64,000 nucleotides of DNA from Anolis sagrei (GCF_037176765.1 NC_090027.1:28214349-28278348); one strand, 5' to 3'. Counted from the first letter of the stretch, positions 32,288 through 44,155 are shown. Numbers and translations: made by a program. The notes: a model not told the origin generated them from the sequence alone.

Positions 32288-33020
32288 AACATAGAATCAT
32301 AGAATCAAAGAGTTGGAAGAGACCTCATGGGCCATCCAGTCCAACCCCCTGCCAAGAAGCAGGAATATTGCATTCAAATTACCCCTGACAAATGGCCATC
32401 CAGCCTCTGCTTAAAAGCTTTCAAAGAAGGAGCCTCCACCACACTCCGGGGCAGAGAGTTCCACTGCTGAACGGCTCTCACAGTCAGGAAGTTCTTCCTA
32501 ATGTTCAGATGGAATGTCCTCTCTTGTAGTTTGAAGCCATTGTTCCGCGTCCTAGTCTCCAAGGAAGCAGAAAACAAGCTTGCTCCCTCCTCCCTGTGGC
32601 TTCCTCTCACATATTTATACATGGTTATCATATCTCCTCTCAGCCTTCTCTTCTTCAGGCTAAACATGCCCAGTTCCCTAAGCCGCTCCTCATAGGGTTT
32701 GTTCTCCAGACCCTTGATCATTTTAGTCGCCCTCCTCTGGACACATTCCAGCTTGTCAATATCTCTCTTGAATTGTGGTGCCCAGAATTGGACACAATAT
32801 TCCAGGTGTGGTCTAACCAAAGCAGAATAGAGGGGTAGCATTACTTCCCTAGATCTAGACACTATGCTCCTATTGATGCAGGCCAAAATCCCATTGGCTT
32901 TTTTTGCCTCCACATCACATTGTTGGCTCATGTTTAACTTGTTGTCCACGAGGACTCCAAGATCTTTTTCACACGTACTGCTCTCGAGCCAGGCGTCACC
33001 CATTCTGTACATAATATGGA
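32288..33020 (-). mobile_element. CR1 LINE, 3' part with long open frame
   Basis: The minus frame 33033-32374 (219 codons) encodes the CR1 ORF2 C-terminal third: [74 protein letters not shown]. The 3' terminus is at the left (acatagaatcatagaatcaa). It is 5'-truncated downstream of the catalytic RT boxes, hence inactive but fairly young. Confidence 0.92.
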
Positions 33021-33090
33021 ATAATAACAGCATTTACTAATAAAATGAAATTAAATATCAAAATGAAATCATAGAACAACTAATCATGAA

Positions 33091-33119
33091 ACAGGTACAT
33101 TTAAAAGCATGGTCAATAA
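33091..33119. repeat. Left arm of a hairpin split by L1
   Basis: acaggtacatttaaaagcat plus ggtc (33091-33114) is the inverted match of 34655-34678 (one mismatch over 24 bases). Without the L1 the two arms would be separated by about 7 bases. Confidence 0.8.
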
Positions 33120-33132
33120 TAGACCATGCTCT

Positions 33133-34652
33133 TTGGTCCACGGAATGGATAAAATTAAAGAAGGAAAAACTCTTGAATCTGGAGGGCTTTGATCTACGAA
33201 GGAGTTGGCATGCATACATCGGGTATGATAAAACAAAATTAGAAAAGAATTTTGGAAATCATTTTATTAGAGCCACAATTATCAAAACATGGAATAAATA
33301 TAAGAAAAGGATGTACAATAAAACTCCAACATGGGTGTCACCGTTGGAATCCTGTCAAAGAAAGGAATTAGGGTGGATTAAATGGCCAAATTACAAGGAG
33401 TTGATAAAAGAAGAAGAAAAAAGAAATAATGTTGAGACCCCTACCAGAAGTAAAAAAAGATTACCCAAATATGACTTGGCTACAATACAGACAGATCCAA
33501 GAATTTTATGGGAAGGACAAAAAAATAGGATTTGAGACAAAGGGAAATACATGGGATAGAATCTGGGAAGCAGGGAAGAAAAAAATATCCAAAATATACA
33601 GAGAATTGTTAAGGTGGAGTACGGAAGAAGAAGAAAGAGTAAAAGAATGTATGGTAAAATGGGCAAAAAATGTGGGCAGATCGATAGGACTAGATGAATG
33701 GGAAACAATTTGGAAAAAAAAGTATTTAAAAGCATACGACATGCAGGAAAACTGGTCAAAAATATTCTATAGATGGTACATGATATCATATAAATTGAGT
33801 AAATGTTATAAAAACCTGAATCCTAAATGCTGGAAATGTGGTGCAGCAGAAGGAACACTATATCACATGTAGTGGCAGTGTAAAAAAGCTAAAGGTTACT
33901 GGAAGGAAATCCAGAACATAATACAAAAAAAAAATGAAAATTTGAATACCCCTTAAACCGGAACTATTCTTATTGAGTATCACAAATATGAAAATTGATA
34001 AAAACACAGATAAATTGAGTTTTCTCTCCACAACGGCAGCCAGGATTTGCTTTGCTAAATTGTGGAGGAAGAAAGAATTACAAAAAATTGAGGAATGGAA
34101 AAGAAAAATAATGGACGTTAGAAACATGGCTAGCTTAAGCTACCTACTACAAAGGAGCAAAGGAATAGCAGAGACAGGTACAGATTGGACAGTATTTAAA
34201 GAGTATCTAAAATAAACAAGAATAAATAAGAACAAACAAGATCAAAGAGATAAAAAAACAGACAGATAGGTCTGGATAGATTTTAGTACAAATATAAAAC
34301 ATATACTAGTCAGAATTCAGGTTTTACCTTTTGGAAACATTCAACGAGATGAAGAGAGAAGAAGGAGAGAAAGAAAAGGAAGAGACCAACCTCGAAGAAT
34401 CCTGGAAGTCAAACGGAAAGAAAAAGAATCTTCTTGAATCTTTTCTTTTAAATCTATACTTTGCTTTCTCTTATCCTACCCACCTACGCTTTCCTTTCCC
34501 ATACCTTTTCCCATTTCCCCAAACCCCCTGCTTCCCACCCTATTATTTACCTTCTCCACTATCCCCTTTTCTTTTTCACCCCATTCTTTTCCTATTTTAA
34601 TTATTGTGTAACATGAAAATTTCAATAAAGAATATTTTTAAAATATATATAT
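33133..34652 (+). mobile_element. L1 LINE, 5'-truncated
   Basis: It is bounded by a perfect 14-bp duplication (atagaccatgctct at 33119-33132 and 34653-34666). Frames encode the L1 ORF2 C-terminal region: the segment GFDLRRSWHAYIGYDK, then in another frame WEKT-like helical sequence and the Cys cluster CWKCGAAEGTLYHM, where a stop replaces the usual following Trp. The tail is AATAAAG followed by an A/T-rich end at 34625-34652. At least one frame change separates the parts; the copy is dead. Confidence 0.88.
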
Positions 34653-34678
34653 ATAGACCATGCTCTTAAATGTACCTG

Positions 34679-35980
34679 TATTGTTATTTTGTTGGACTAG
34701 AGCTTCCAGGATTCCTCACCTTTGTCCTTGCAAAGCAATTGAAGACCGGCTCATTTTATGTCCACATCTTATCATCACATAGTATAACATTATGATACCT
34801 GTAAATGTACAAAATTGCCAGGAAAAAACGGCCTTGCCACAGGTTACTTACATGCTAAAATACAATAATATGGAAGGAAGTGAAAAGAGATAAGAAAGTG
34901 GAATATCAAAGGTTCTCAAGGGATGGATGTGGATACATGTAGTTACAGATCAATCTAGTTCTTGATGCACTGATATTGTATTCCTGATATTAGTCCAGAC
35001 TGGCAAGCTACCAGACGAGACTACAAGAGGAGCAGTACTAGACTTTGCTCTCCTATTCTTGTGAAACACAGGTCAAGAGATCAGCAACCATCTGTAAAGG
35101 CTTTCTTTTCAAACAGATTTCTTTAAATCGGAGTTGAAAAAACACTACCGGTCATAGAGGGCAAGGATGTATTCTGAAGCTTTCATAAACCTCCATCTTT
35201 GGGGAGGTGACTTTTTATGGAGGTCCCAGTCTTACTTCCCATTAATGCCAGTGGTAACGTCTGTACGTAATTGAGGGCATGGTCTTTGTTGGATCAGGTC
35301 TCTATTGCACCAGCAGAAATGTCAGCATGATTTTGCTTCTGGCAGATTAAGGTCGTCAAATGCCACCGTTAAAACTGCTAGTATAGCAAACAATAAAACA
35401 AAACACAAGACAAGCATCTTGCTTTGGTCTGTTTTTTCCTCCCTGCCTGCCCTTTATCTCATGCATAAGAATAGTTGAAAATTCAATCACATTACATTGA
35501 GCAGAGAAAGAAGAATCAGAGCATATTTGGCACACTTTAGTCAAAGAAGATGAGCAGGAGGTAAAGACAGGAAGCATACTGTCCATTAGAAGCTTGCCAA
35601 AGTGCTGAACCCTAGCTTCCCAAATAGATTTAGCACCTTGGAGAGCTCCGTTAAAACCTGGACCAAAACCCAGAACTGATTCTTTGCTCGATTGACAAAA
35701 AAAAAATCCCAACTGGCACTCTCCATAAGCAAAGAACTTCATCTAGGTGAAACAAGCTAAGATCTAACTACAAGGAGGCTAAAGATGCAAGGAGCATCTT
35801 TAGCCCCAGAGAGATTCTGGTAGACCAAATTCCAGTAACCAGTGGGACCAAAGGCAAAAAGATACAAACCAAAATGCCAGAGTATGATATTTAAAGCTTT
35901 TACTATCATCAGCTAAGCCATTAGAGATGCATTTTGATGTTACTCATTAGATATTTGGGAGAGTAATATCTCTTCTTTTC
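34679..35980. other. Non-coding stretch, nothing recognised
   Basis: A 128-codon minus frame at 35742-35356 has no domain I recognise and lacks a clear coding pattern, so I do not call a gene. Confidence 0.4.
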
Positions 35981-35988
35981 TCCTAGAA

Positions 35989-36683
35989 CAGTGTTTCTCA
36001 ACCTTCTTAATGCCGCAACTCCTTAATACAGTTCTTCATGTTGTGGTGACTCCCAACCATAACATTATTTTTGTTACTACTTCATAACTGCAATTTTGCT
36101 ATTGTTATGAATTATATTGTAAATATCTGATATGCAGGAAGCATTTTCATTCACTGGATGAAATACCCATACACCCACATTTGAATGCTGGTGGGGTTGG
36201 GGGTGGTTTTTGATTTTGTTGTTTGGGAGTTGCCGGGATTTATAGTTCACCTACAATCAAAGAGCATTCTGAACTCCACCACCAATGAAAATGAACCAAA
36301 CTTGGCACACAGAACTCCCATGACCAACAGAAAATAATGGAAGGGCTTGGTGGGCATTGACTTTGAATTTTGGAGTTGTAGTTCACCTACATCCAGAGAG
36401 CACTGTGGACTCAAACAATGATGGATCTGGACCAAACTTGGCATGAATACTCAATATGCCCAAATGTGGTGGAGTTTGGGGAAAATAGACCTTGAGATTT
36501 GGGAGTTGTAGTTGCTGAGATTTATAGTTCACCTACAATCAAAGAGCATTCTTTGAACCCCACCAATGATAGAATTGGGCCAAATTTTCCACACAGAACC
36601 CCCATGATAATCTTTGGTGACCCCTCTGACACCCTCCTCACAACCCCTATCAGGGGTCCCAACCCCCAGGTTGCAAAACACTG
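35989..36683. mobile_element. SPIN-like hAT element with Helitron-like core, copy 2
   Basis: The ends read CAGTGTTTCTCAACCTTCTT and, inward from the right, CAGTGTTTTGCAACCTGG. The 8-bp flanks are tcctagaa (35981-35988) and tcctaaaa (36684-36691), 7 of 8. The outer parts match the SPIN group; the core matches the Helitron units. No transposase. Confidence 0.85.
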
Positions 36684-36691
36684 TCCTAAAA

Positions 36692-37654
36692 GCTTCTCAG
36701 ACACTCTGAAAATGGTCAGGAGGGCATTGTAAGACACGGAAGGCTTCCTTCTCTGAGCAGAAGACGACAAGGCACTATATAAGGACTCTTCACAGCATAA
36801 CAAAGACAACAGCAACCACAACAATTTTATTTCTTACCTGCCTCTCCTCATGGCTGGAGGTGGGTTACAACATTGCTAAAACACAGAATCATTTAAAAAG
36901 TTAAAAAATGTATGCTCCATGAGCACCATGCAGGATGATATCCAGTGTGTGACATCCAAAGAGGGACAACAAGGAGGAACATCTGGGAAAATGTCACTGC
37001 TACCTCCTTGCCCAGGATCTGCCTTTTGAAGCAATCATCTCACACTTTCTAATTGTAGGATCTGAAATTAAATCCATTCGTTTTCGACAGTAGCTACATG
37101 ATGTTTCTAAGAAGCCCACAGGCACAACATGAAAACAAAAGAAGAAATCATTTTTGTGTTGTCATCAACAAGTGAAACAACTGAAAAATCAATAGAACCA
37201 ATTAGTGTTTATGGCTTCTAGTACATTCTTTTCAATGTCTTCCATCTTTTGGAAACCTAAAGAACTATCCCATTAGCCCAAGGAATACACACATCGGGGA
37301 AAGACTGCAAATGTGGTCCCTAAGCTGACTGGCCTGGATTCCTATTAAGCAAAAGGATCTACTTACCCTTGAGGGAAATGTCTTTCATCCCTGTCCCCAA
37401 CCCCTGCCTTGAATTAACACATCAAAGGATTTTTAAATTGGAACTCTGTCCCATTATTAATTTAGTGGGAGTGAATGCAATGCCAAGAGCCTTAGCTCAT
37501 AGGAATCCCTGCAGAAACCTCTTAGTCCATGACTGAAGTTTCTCTACATTGCAAGTTCAGCCAGAGACAGAAAACTTCAAGTGAAATTGAGACTTACCGT
37601 CAGGCAGCAGAAATGGAATGCCTTTCAGGACAGACTTTTTAACCAATATATATA
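36692..37654. other. Non-coding stretch, nothing recognised
   Basis: No supported gene or repeat. Confidence 0.4.
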
Positions 37655-37940
37655 TGGTAAAGGTTTTCCCCTGACATTAAGTCCAGTCCTGTCTGATCCT
37701 GGGGGTTGGTGCTCATCTGCATTTCTAAGCCAAAGAGCTGGTGTTGTCCACAGACACCTCCAAGATCATGTGGCTGGCATGAGTGCATGGAGCACTGTCA
37801 CCTTCCGGCTGGAGCAATGCCTATAGATCTACTCACATTTGCATGTTTTCTAACTGCTAAGTTGGCAGCGGGAGCTCCCACCACTCCCCGGATTTGAACT
37901 GGTGACCTTTTGGTCAGGAAGTTCAGCAGCTCAGTGGTTT
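37655..37940 (-). mobile_element. tRNA-derived SINE (RTE-like tail)
   Basis: Tail complement ggtaaaggttttcccctgac at the left, body gatctactcacatttgcatg, and the tRNA-like part with gatttgaactggtgaccttt (B-box complement) at the right. Confidence 0.8.
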
Positions 37941-38470
37941 AATAAATATAATTTATTTTGGGCACTTCTACCCGGCCCTTCTCAACCCCCTAGGGGGGAC
38001 TCAGGGCAGCTTACAACTGGCACAATTCGATGCCAACAATTCAACAGATAAAATACATAACAGCAATAACCACAATAGTTAAAACATTCAATTAGTACAA
38101 TAACAGCTAAAAGCCAATCTAGTGGCCAACGTTCACCGAGTTCTAAAATCCGTAAGTCCATTCAGCATTACCATAGTCCTTTCCAGATTCTGGTCATCAT
38201 TACCTTGTCAGTCTGCCAGATTACCCAAAGAATTAGTCCCATATCCATGTTTTTAGCTTCCTTCTGAAGGAGAGGAGGGATGTTGATGACCTAATTTCCA
38301 CGGGGAGTGAATTCCACAGGCGAGGGTCCACCACTGAGAAGACCCTGTCCCTCGTCCTACCAGCCTCACTTGTGATAGAGGCGGGACCAAGACAGGGCCT
38401 CCCCAGAAGATCTTAAACTCTGAGGTGGGACATAGAAGGAGATACGTTTGGACAGGTACGCTGGGCCGGA
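37941..38470 (-). mobile_element. L2 LINE, 3' end
   Basis: Starts with a tail remnant (ataaatataatttattttgg), then cttctcaaccccctaggggg and the C-terminal coding region (gtccaccactgagaagaccc). It directly follows the SINE. Confidence 0.8.
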
Positions 38471-38824
38471 GCCATATATATATATAAGGATCAGTGGCCT
38501 CCAACCCAGTGGTGACTTACATTGGTGTGGTCATTGCCATGCCATCTTATGCATCTTTTAAAGCATATCCTGTACCCCATGATTTCCCCCATTTCTTCCC
38601 TGTTCTTACGTCAGCTTTCTTTTTTCAGCTCCCGTTTTATGAAGCCCAAATGGGGAAATAATCTGGGGACAAGCCGTACCTCTGAGACCATAGTTTAAAT
38701 AAACCAGAGTTTGTAAACCAGCAACAAATAATAGCTTCTAATCAAACCATTGTTGACATCAAAGGATAGCCTTGGACACTAAGCTTATGATAGAGAATAA
38801 ACCTGATTGATGTCTCAACAGTAC
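38471..38824. other. Non-coding stretch with short (TA)n
   Basis: TA repeat at 38475-38486; nothing else recognised. Confidence 0.35.
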
Positions 38825-39943
38825 TGTCACACCTCAAAGTAGAACCACCTTGCTTACGACACCAAAGAACACACCAGCAGTAGTCTTTATAGTTTTATTA
38901 AAAGAAAAGATAAAAAGTTCAAAAAGCAAAAGTATTTTTCAAAAGATCAATCCAAGCTAACATAGGCAAACAAGATCCATGAAGGCATAGGCAATGCAAA
39001 GTCACAGAATCATAGAATCATAGAATCAAAGAGTTGGAAGAGACCTCATGGGCCATCCAGTCCAACCACCTGCCAAGAAGCAGGAATATTGCATTCAAAT
39101 CACCCCTGACAGATGGCCATCCAGCCTCTGTTTAAAAGCTTCCAAAGAAGGAGCCTCCACCACACTCCGGGGCAGAGAGTTCCACTGCTGAACGGCTCTC
39201 ACAGTCAGGAAGTTCTTCCTCATGTTCAGATGGAATCTCCTCTCTTGTAGTTTGAAGCCATTGTTCCGCGTCCTAGTCTCCAGGGAAGCAGAAAACAAGC
39301 TTGCTCCCTCCTCCCTGTGGCTTCCTCTCACATATTTATACATGGCTATCATATCCCCTCTCAGCCTTCTCTTCTTCAGGCTAAACATGCCCAGCTCCTT
39401 AAGCCGCTCCTCATAGGGCTTGTTCTCCAGTCCCATGAGAACATGACAAAGTCCTGACACATGAGTATGAAAAGCTGCAAGATAAAGCCAAAGTCTCTTG
39501 GTTGAAGCAGGAAGTTGCTCTGACACTGAGGCATATTCAAACAGTCTGTTTAATATTCTTCGGACAACATGAAGGCATTCCTATGGCCCTGGGCCTCTCT
39601 CTCTTGCCTCCTGGCGATCTTGACACTCCTTCGCACTTTCAATTCCAACCGATCAGCTCGACCTAAACCACCGGCCCCATCAAGGTCAAATCCCTCGTTA
39701 GCTGGCTGAGAACTATCCTCCCTTCCTGCATCCTCCCTTCCTTCATCAGGCACCTGGCTCTCACTCTCAATAGTTTCACTTTCCTCAGCGTCAATCCTTG
39801 CTGTAGGAAACAACTGAACTTCTGCGTCCTGGTCTTCCTTGTCTAACACAGGAACATCCTTGCTTTGCACCTGACTCTGAATCTCATCATCCCCATCAGA
39901 ATCATTGACACCATCACTCTGTGATTCCAGCTGAGTCACAACA
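38825..39943 (-). mobile_element. Probable solo LTR of a retrotransposon (fossil), split by CR1
   Basis: In minus orientation the segment begins TGTTGTGACTC and ends GGTGTGACA, that is TG...CA ends, with an AATAAA signal near the 3' side and related 5-bp flanks (agtac, actac). Without the CR1 it is about 690 bp. No internal region or second LTR is seen. Family (Gypsy-like or endogenous retrovirus) is undetermined. It must be older than the CR1 inside it. Confidence 0.5.
39005..39436 (-). mobile_element. CR1 LINE 3' end inside the LTR
   Basis: Begins with the CR1 terminus (agaatcatagaatcatagaa). The minus frame encodes [20 protein letters not shown] and AVQQWNSLPRSVVEAPSLEA. It shares the terminus and C-terminal motifs with the copy at 32288. 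Confidence 0.92.
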
Positions 39944-40598
39944 ACTACTACCAGACCTTTTTTTTTAAGTGTTGGCATTAACAATCCAAGTTTACATTAG
40001 GTTCTATGCCAGTCAAATATCTAGAGTAAGCACTGAATTAAGCCCACATGTTTAGCTATGATTTTCATTCACAATCTCAGTCCTGGTTTACTTTGCCTCT
40101 TCAAGAGGATTGTTTGTAGACAAAACAGGCTTTCCTGGATGCTGATGCCCCACTCCATGCTGCTGACAAACAGGAGATGACATCTCTCATCCTTGAAACA
40201 AACATGCATACCAAATTAAAATGCTGCCTGGAGGCACTGCCTTTGACTTTCCATCTTGCTATGGAAGAAAAGCTTAAAGAAACACAGAGCTGACTCAGAG
40301 TAAGATATGGTTCTTGTCACCAGTGGCTTCTATAGAGAGAGAAACTCATTCATGTCTTTCTGGATAGTAAATGCTCAAGGACAGCCTGTTCTGGTTGAAC
40401 TGGGTGGCTTATATACAAATGCTTGATAGCCCTTGGGAGATAGGACAATGGTAGGGTACTACTCAATGCCAACTCTATTGCAGACAGCACAGACTATGCC
40501 AAAAGATATGGGTCTCATCTAATAATCCAATGGGCAAATTCGCTCAAAATGCACTCTTAACCTCTGTCCCCAAGTAACTCCATCTACTTACAACAATA
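39944..40598. other. Non-coding stretch, nothing recognised
   Basis: No supported gene or repeat. Confidence 0.4.
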
Positions 40599-40606
40599 AC
40601 TATGAT

Positions 40607-41100
40607 CAGGGCCGTAGCCAGAAAAAAATTTCCGGGAGGGTTGACAATTTTGGGGGGGGGGGGGTTGAAAATTTCGGGGAGGGTTGAAAAATTCAGGGGG
40701 GGGGGTTGAAACCTGCCTCCTAGCTCACGCTGAAGCAAAGAGCACAGCAGGGGGCAGAGCAGCCTTCAATAGCCTACAACTCTGCCCCTGTCAACCACCT
40801 CCACCAAGTCTGGCCTCCTTAATGAGAGCATTCAACACCCCCCCCCCCCAACTTGGTTGCTTCACTACATCGGCTATTGCTGTAAGTAATGACAGTGTGA
40901 ATAAATTGTCAATATTTGCTTGAGATACTGCTTACAGTTCTGGAGGGACTCTTAATTTTTTGCATCTCATAGACTTAGCAGGGGGATTTGGTTAACCAGT
41001 TAAAATTCATGAGTAAACCAGGTTTTTTAAAAAAATCTGAAACATTTCTGGGGGGGGGGGGGGGTTGAACCCCTAAAACCACCCCCTCGCTATAGGCCTG
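40607..41100. mobile_element. Non-autonomous hAT element, G-run family, 494 bp
   Basis: Ends are CAGGGCCGTAGCCAG at the left and, read inward from the right, CAGGCCTATAGCGAGG. A perfect 8-bp duplication (actatgat at 40599-40606 and 41101-41108) flanks it. Several runs of 9-14 G or C lie inside, mostly in the context GGG(n)TTGAA. No transposase. Confidence 0.88.
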
Positions 41101-41108
41101 ACTATGAT

Positions 41109-41344
41109 ATCATAGCCTAGCCAGTGTCAGGGAATATTGAGAGGAACATGGCACATTCAAATAATCTCAATATAGTATCTTCCAATGAAGGAAACCTTCT
41201 CAAATGCTTTTCATTTCAAAGCTGTTACCTCAACTATGTGTGTGATGCATCCTAAAGAGTCCTAATCCATCAGAAGCAGCCATACCATAGGAGATGCAGC
41301 AGAAGAGTCTAAAACAGTCGTGTTGATTTTAAGCTCACCCAGCA
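41109..41344. other. Non-coding stretch
   Basis: Nothing recognised. Confidence 0.3.
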
Positions 41345-42155
41345 GATTTTTATTTATCATATCAGTAGCGAACCGAGGGTATAATTGTAATGTATTTGAA
41401 ATGCACAAAGTTTAAAAACTTGGCATTATAATAAATGTCCTTTGACCAGTAGTTGGCCACTTGGAATGCCTCTGGTATTGCTTTAAGAAGGTCCTCCATT
41501 GTGCATGTGGCAGGGCTCAGACTGAAGTGTAATAGGTGGTCTGTGGTTTGCTCTTCTCCACACTTGCATATCATGGATTCCATTTTGTGGCCCCATTTCT
41601 TAAGTTGGCTCCGCATCTCGTGGTGCCAGAGCACAGCCTGTTCAGTGCCTTCCAAGTTCCTCAGCATTCTGTGTGCTCAGGAGGGAGTATCTCATTTGGT
41701 ATCAGCCATGGCTTGAAGTTCTGGGTTTGAGTCTGCCACTTTTTGACTCTCGCTTGCTGAGGTGTTCCTGCAAGTATCTCTGTAGATCTTAGAAAACTAT
41801 TTATTGATTTAAGATGTTGGCATCCTGACTGCTATCCAAACAGGAGAGGGGCCAAAGATGCCACTGCTTTGGTCCTTTCATTATTGGCTGCTACTTGTCA
41901 GCAGATGTCAGGTGGTGTGATATCTGCTAAACTGTAATTTCTCCAGTGGTGTAGGGCGTAGACATCCTGTGATAATGCAGCATGTCTCATTAAGAGCCAC
42001 ATCCACCGTTTAAGCATGGTGAGATGTGTTCCACACTGGGCATGTATACCCAGCAGCAGAGTAGCAAAGCACAAGGGCAGATGTCTTCACTGTATCTGGT
42101 TGTGATCCCCAGGTTGTGCCATTTAGCTTTTGTATGATGTTGTGAGTTGCCATTA
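41345..42155 (-). mobile_element. Non-LTR LINE 3' end with Cys/His-rich C-terminus, copy 3
   Basis: Collinear with 16924-17722 and 25783-26572. The minus frame 41667-41362 encodes LWHHEMRSQLKKWGHKMESM and the Cys/His cluster CKCGEEQTTDHLLHF (one Cys lost). The most diverged of the three copies. Confidence 0.72.
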
Positions 42156-42324
42156 TCGAAAAATTGTATGATTGAGTTAAAATCAAGTAGTATGAAAGCT
42201 CTGTTTGTGGACTTTGATCTGATGCAGCTGATTCAGACGTAAAAGTACACAGAGATATTGGAACACATTTTCAGATAAAAGAGACTTGTTCTTGAAAGTA
42301 GCCAATTTTCTATTGGCTTTGGCA

Positions 42325-42520
42325 CTGGGACATCAGAACATAAGGAGAGCTTTGGTAGTTCAGACCAAAAACGTATCTCGTCCAACATCCTGTCTCCCGC
42401 AATGCTTGACCAGATGCTTCCAGGAAGTCCAAAAACAGGACACAAGGACAACTGCCTTCTCCACTTGCTGTTCCCTAGCAACTAATATCAGAAGTAGACT
42501 TATCCACCTTTGATTTGCCT
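42325..42520 (+). repeat. Reptile-wide interspersed repeat, class uncertain
   Basis: The blocks catcagaacataaggagagc, ccaacatcctgtctcccgca and ccagatgcttccaggaagtc match a repeat common in sauropsid genomes as I remember it. I cannot assign it to a class. Confidence 0.4.
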
Positions 42521-42811
42521 CATTCCCTTTTAAAGCCTTGTACTTTGATGATCATCCACATACACTCAATAGAATTTCATTAATAGATTTGATTATTGCT
42601 TGTGCAAACTTCTTTTAATTTTTCAGGTCATTTTTTTCAAATTCTAGTTTTTTCAAGTGATCATTGAAATAAAAATATATAGACAAACAAATCTAAGCTC
42701 TATCATACAAATTGCACTGATATCTTTCTTAAGACAACTAGAAAACATTAAATTATGCTAGTATATTACCAACTTCAGTTCAGCAAAAATATATATATAG
42801 TTCAGAGGAGA

Positions 42812-42870
42812 TATTGTGGATTATCTGCCTTGATATTCTGGATTATATGGATGTGTGAAAGGGCCCTGAG
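42812..42870. mobile_element. Arm of a palindromic MITE
   Basis: gatattgtggattatctgcc then ttgatattctggattatatg and gtgtgaaagggccct: one arm only. Confidence 0.6.
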
Positions 42871-43104
42871 TATTCCTTGACTTTAAAAACGGTGTAATTC
42901 ATGGGGCCATCATACATCAGTGACTCCCAACACTTTTTTGACCAGGGACCATTTTGACCAGGAACCAGTCTCCAACATTAGTACCAAAAGGGTTTCAAAT
43001 TAGTTTTTGGTCAACTTTAGATTCGGTTTGGTTATTTGTGGTGCTCATTCAGAAAATTGCATTGGAAAGACCACATCAGCTCTAGTTTCTGATACAGAAC
43101 ATAT

Positions 43105-43475
43105 AGGGGAAAGAGAGGAAACGGGAAATAAAAGAAGTGACAATAGAATGTGCACAAGCACTAATAGTATTAGGGTGGAAAGATAAATCAAAATGGATAG
43201 TAAATAAATGGTACCAATATATGGTGGAGCAAATGGAATTTGAAATTATGAATGTGAAATTAAATTATTTTAAAATTAAGGAAAATAGAATGAGAGAAAT
43301 TGAAGAAAGATGGACAAGGGTAAAGAACTACTGTATATACTCGAGTATAAGCCTAGTTTTTCAGTCCTTTTTTTAGGCTGAAAAAGCCTCCCTCAGCTTA
43401 TACTCGAGTCAAGGTTTTTTATTATTTTCATCTATTATTATTATTATTATTATTATTACATTTATTATTTTATTC

Positions 43476-43510
<35 letters not shown>

Positions 43511-44155
43511 ATTTATTGTTTTACTCTATTATTACTGTTATTATTACATTTATTGTTTTACTCTATTATTACTGTTATTATTACATTTCCATTATTTTAC
43601 TCTATTATTATTATATTTATTATTTTACTCTATTATTATTGGAAGGATATGTAAACACATTTACACTGAAGAAGGTTTAAATAATGCTTTAATCAGAGGA
43701 CAGTCTTATCTTAACTTACAGTTTTATTCAAAAACATTTAACCTACCGATGCCTCAATTAATGCAATTTTATTGGTATCTATTTTTATTTTGGAATTTAC
43801 CAGTAGCTGCTGCATTTCCCACCCTTGGCTTATACTCGAGTCAATACGTTTTCCCTGTTTTTTTGTGGTAATATTAGGTGCCTCGGCTTATACTCGGGTC
43901 GGCTTATACTCGAGTATATACGGTATATTATGAATCTTTCTGGAGATCAAGCCATAAGAAATAAGATACAAATGTTATATAGTATACAGGGTGGAAATGT
44001 ATAAAGATAAAGATATAACAATTGTCTCGAAAGAATGAAAATGTAAAAGAAAACAATTCTCATGTTGGTGGTGGGAATTGTAAATGTTTTGTCTGTGCAC
44101 AATATGTGTTTGTTTTCTTGGTTTTTTGTATTGTTAAAAAAAATTTTTAAAAAAA
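43105..44155 (+). mobile_element. L1 LINE 3' end inside the hAT element
   Basis: Flanked by a perfect 14-bp duplication (gatacagaacatat at 43091-43104 and 44156-44169). The frame from 43137 encodes an L1 ORF2 C-terminus (ALIVLGWKDKSKWIVNKWYQ) that runs to the edge of the inserted MITE. The 3' UTR ends in an A-rich tail at about 44135-44155. Confidence 0.88.
43331..43923. mobile_element. Tc/mariner-like MITE inside the L1, 593 bp
   Basis: Terminal inverted repeats start CTGTATATACTCGAGTATAA (left) and CCGTATATACTCGAGTATAA (right, read inward), between TA at 43329-43330 and 43924-43925. The terminal motif cttatactcgagt recurs subterminally on both sides. The interior has expanded ATT microsatellites (43433-43640). 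Confidence 0.85.

Noticed and set aside
33391-34127. Minus-strand Leu/Ser/Phe-rich frames
   Set aside because: Antisense of the A-rich L1 coding strand.
35356-35742. 128-codon minus-strand open frame
   Set aside because: No recognisable domain, no splice or start context, and composition is not protein-like. Chance opening is the simpler reading.
39550-39984. 144-codon acidic minus-strand frame as a host gene
   Set aside because: It lies across a probable LTR and its edge, lacks a recognised domain, and has low-complexity composition. Treated as part of a fossil element.
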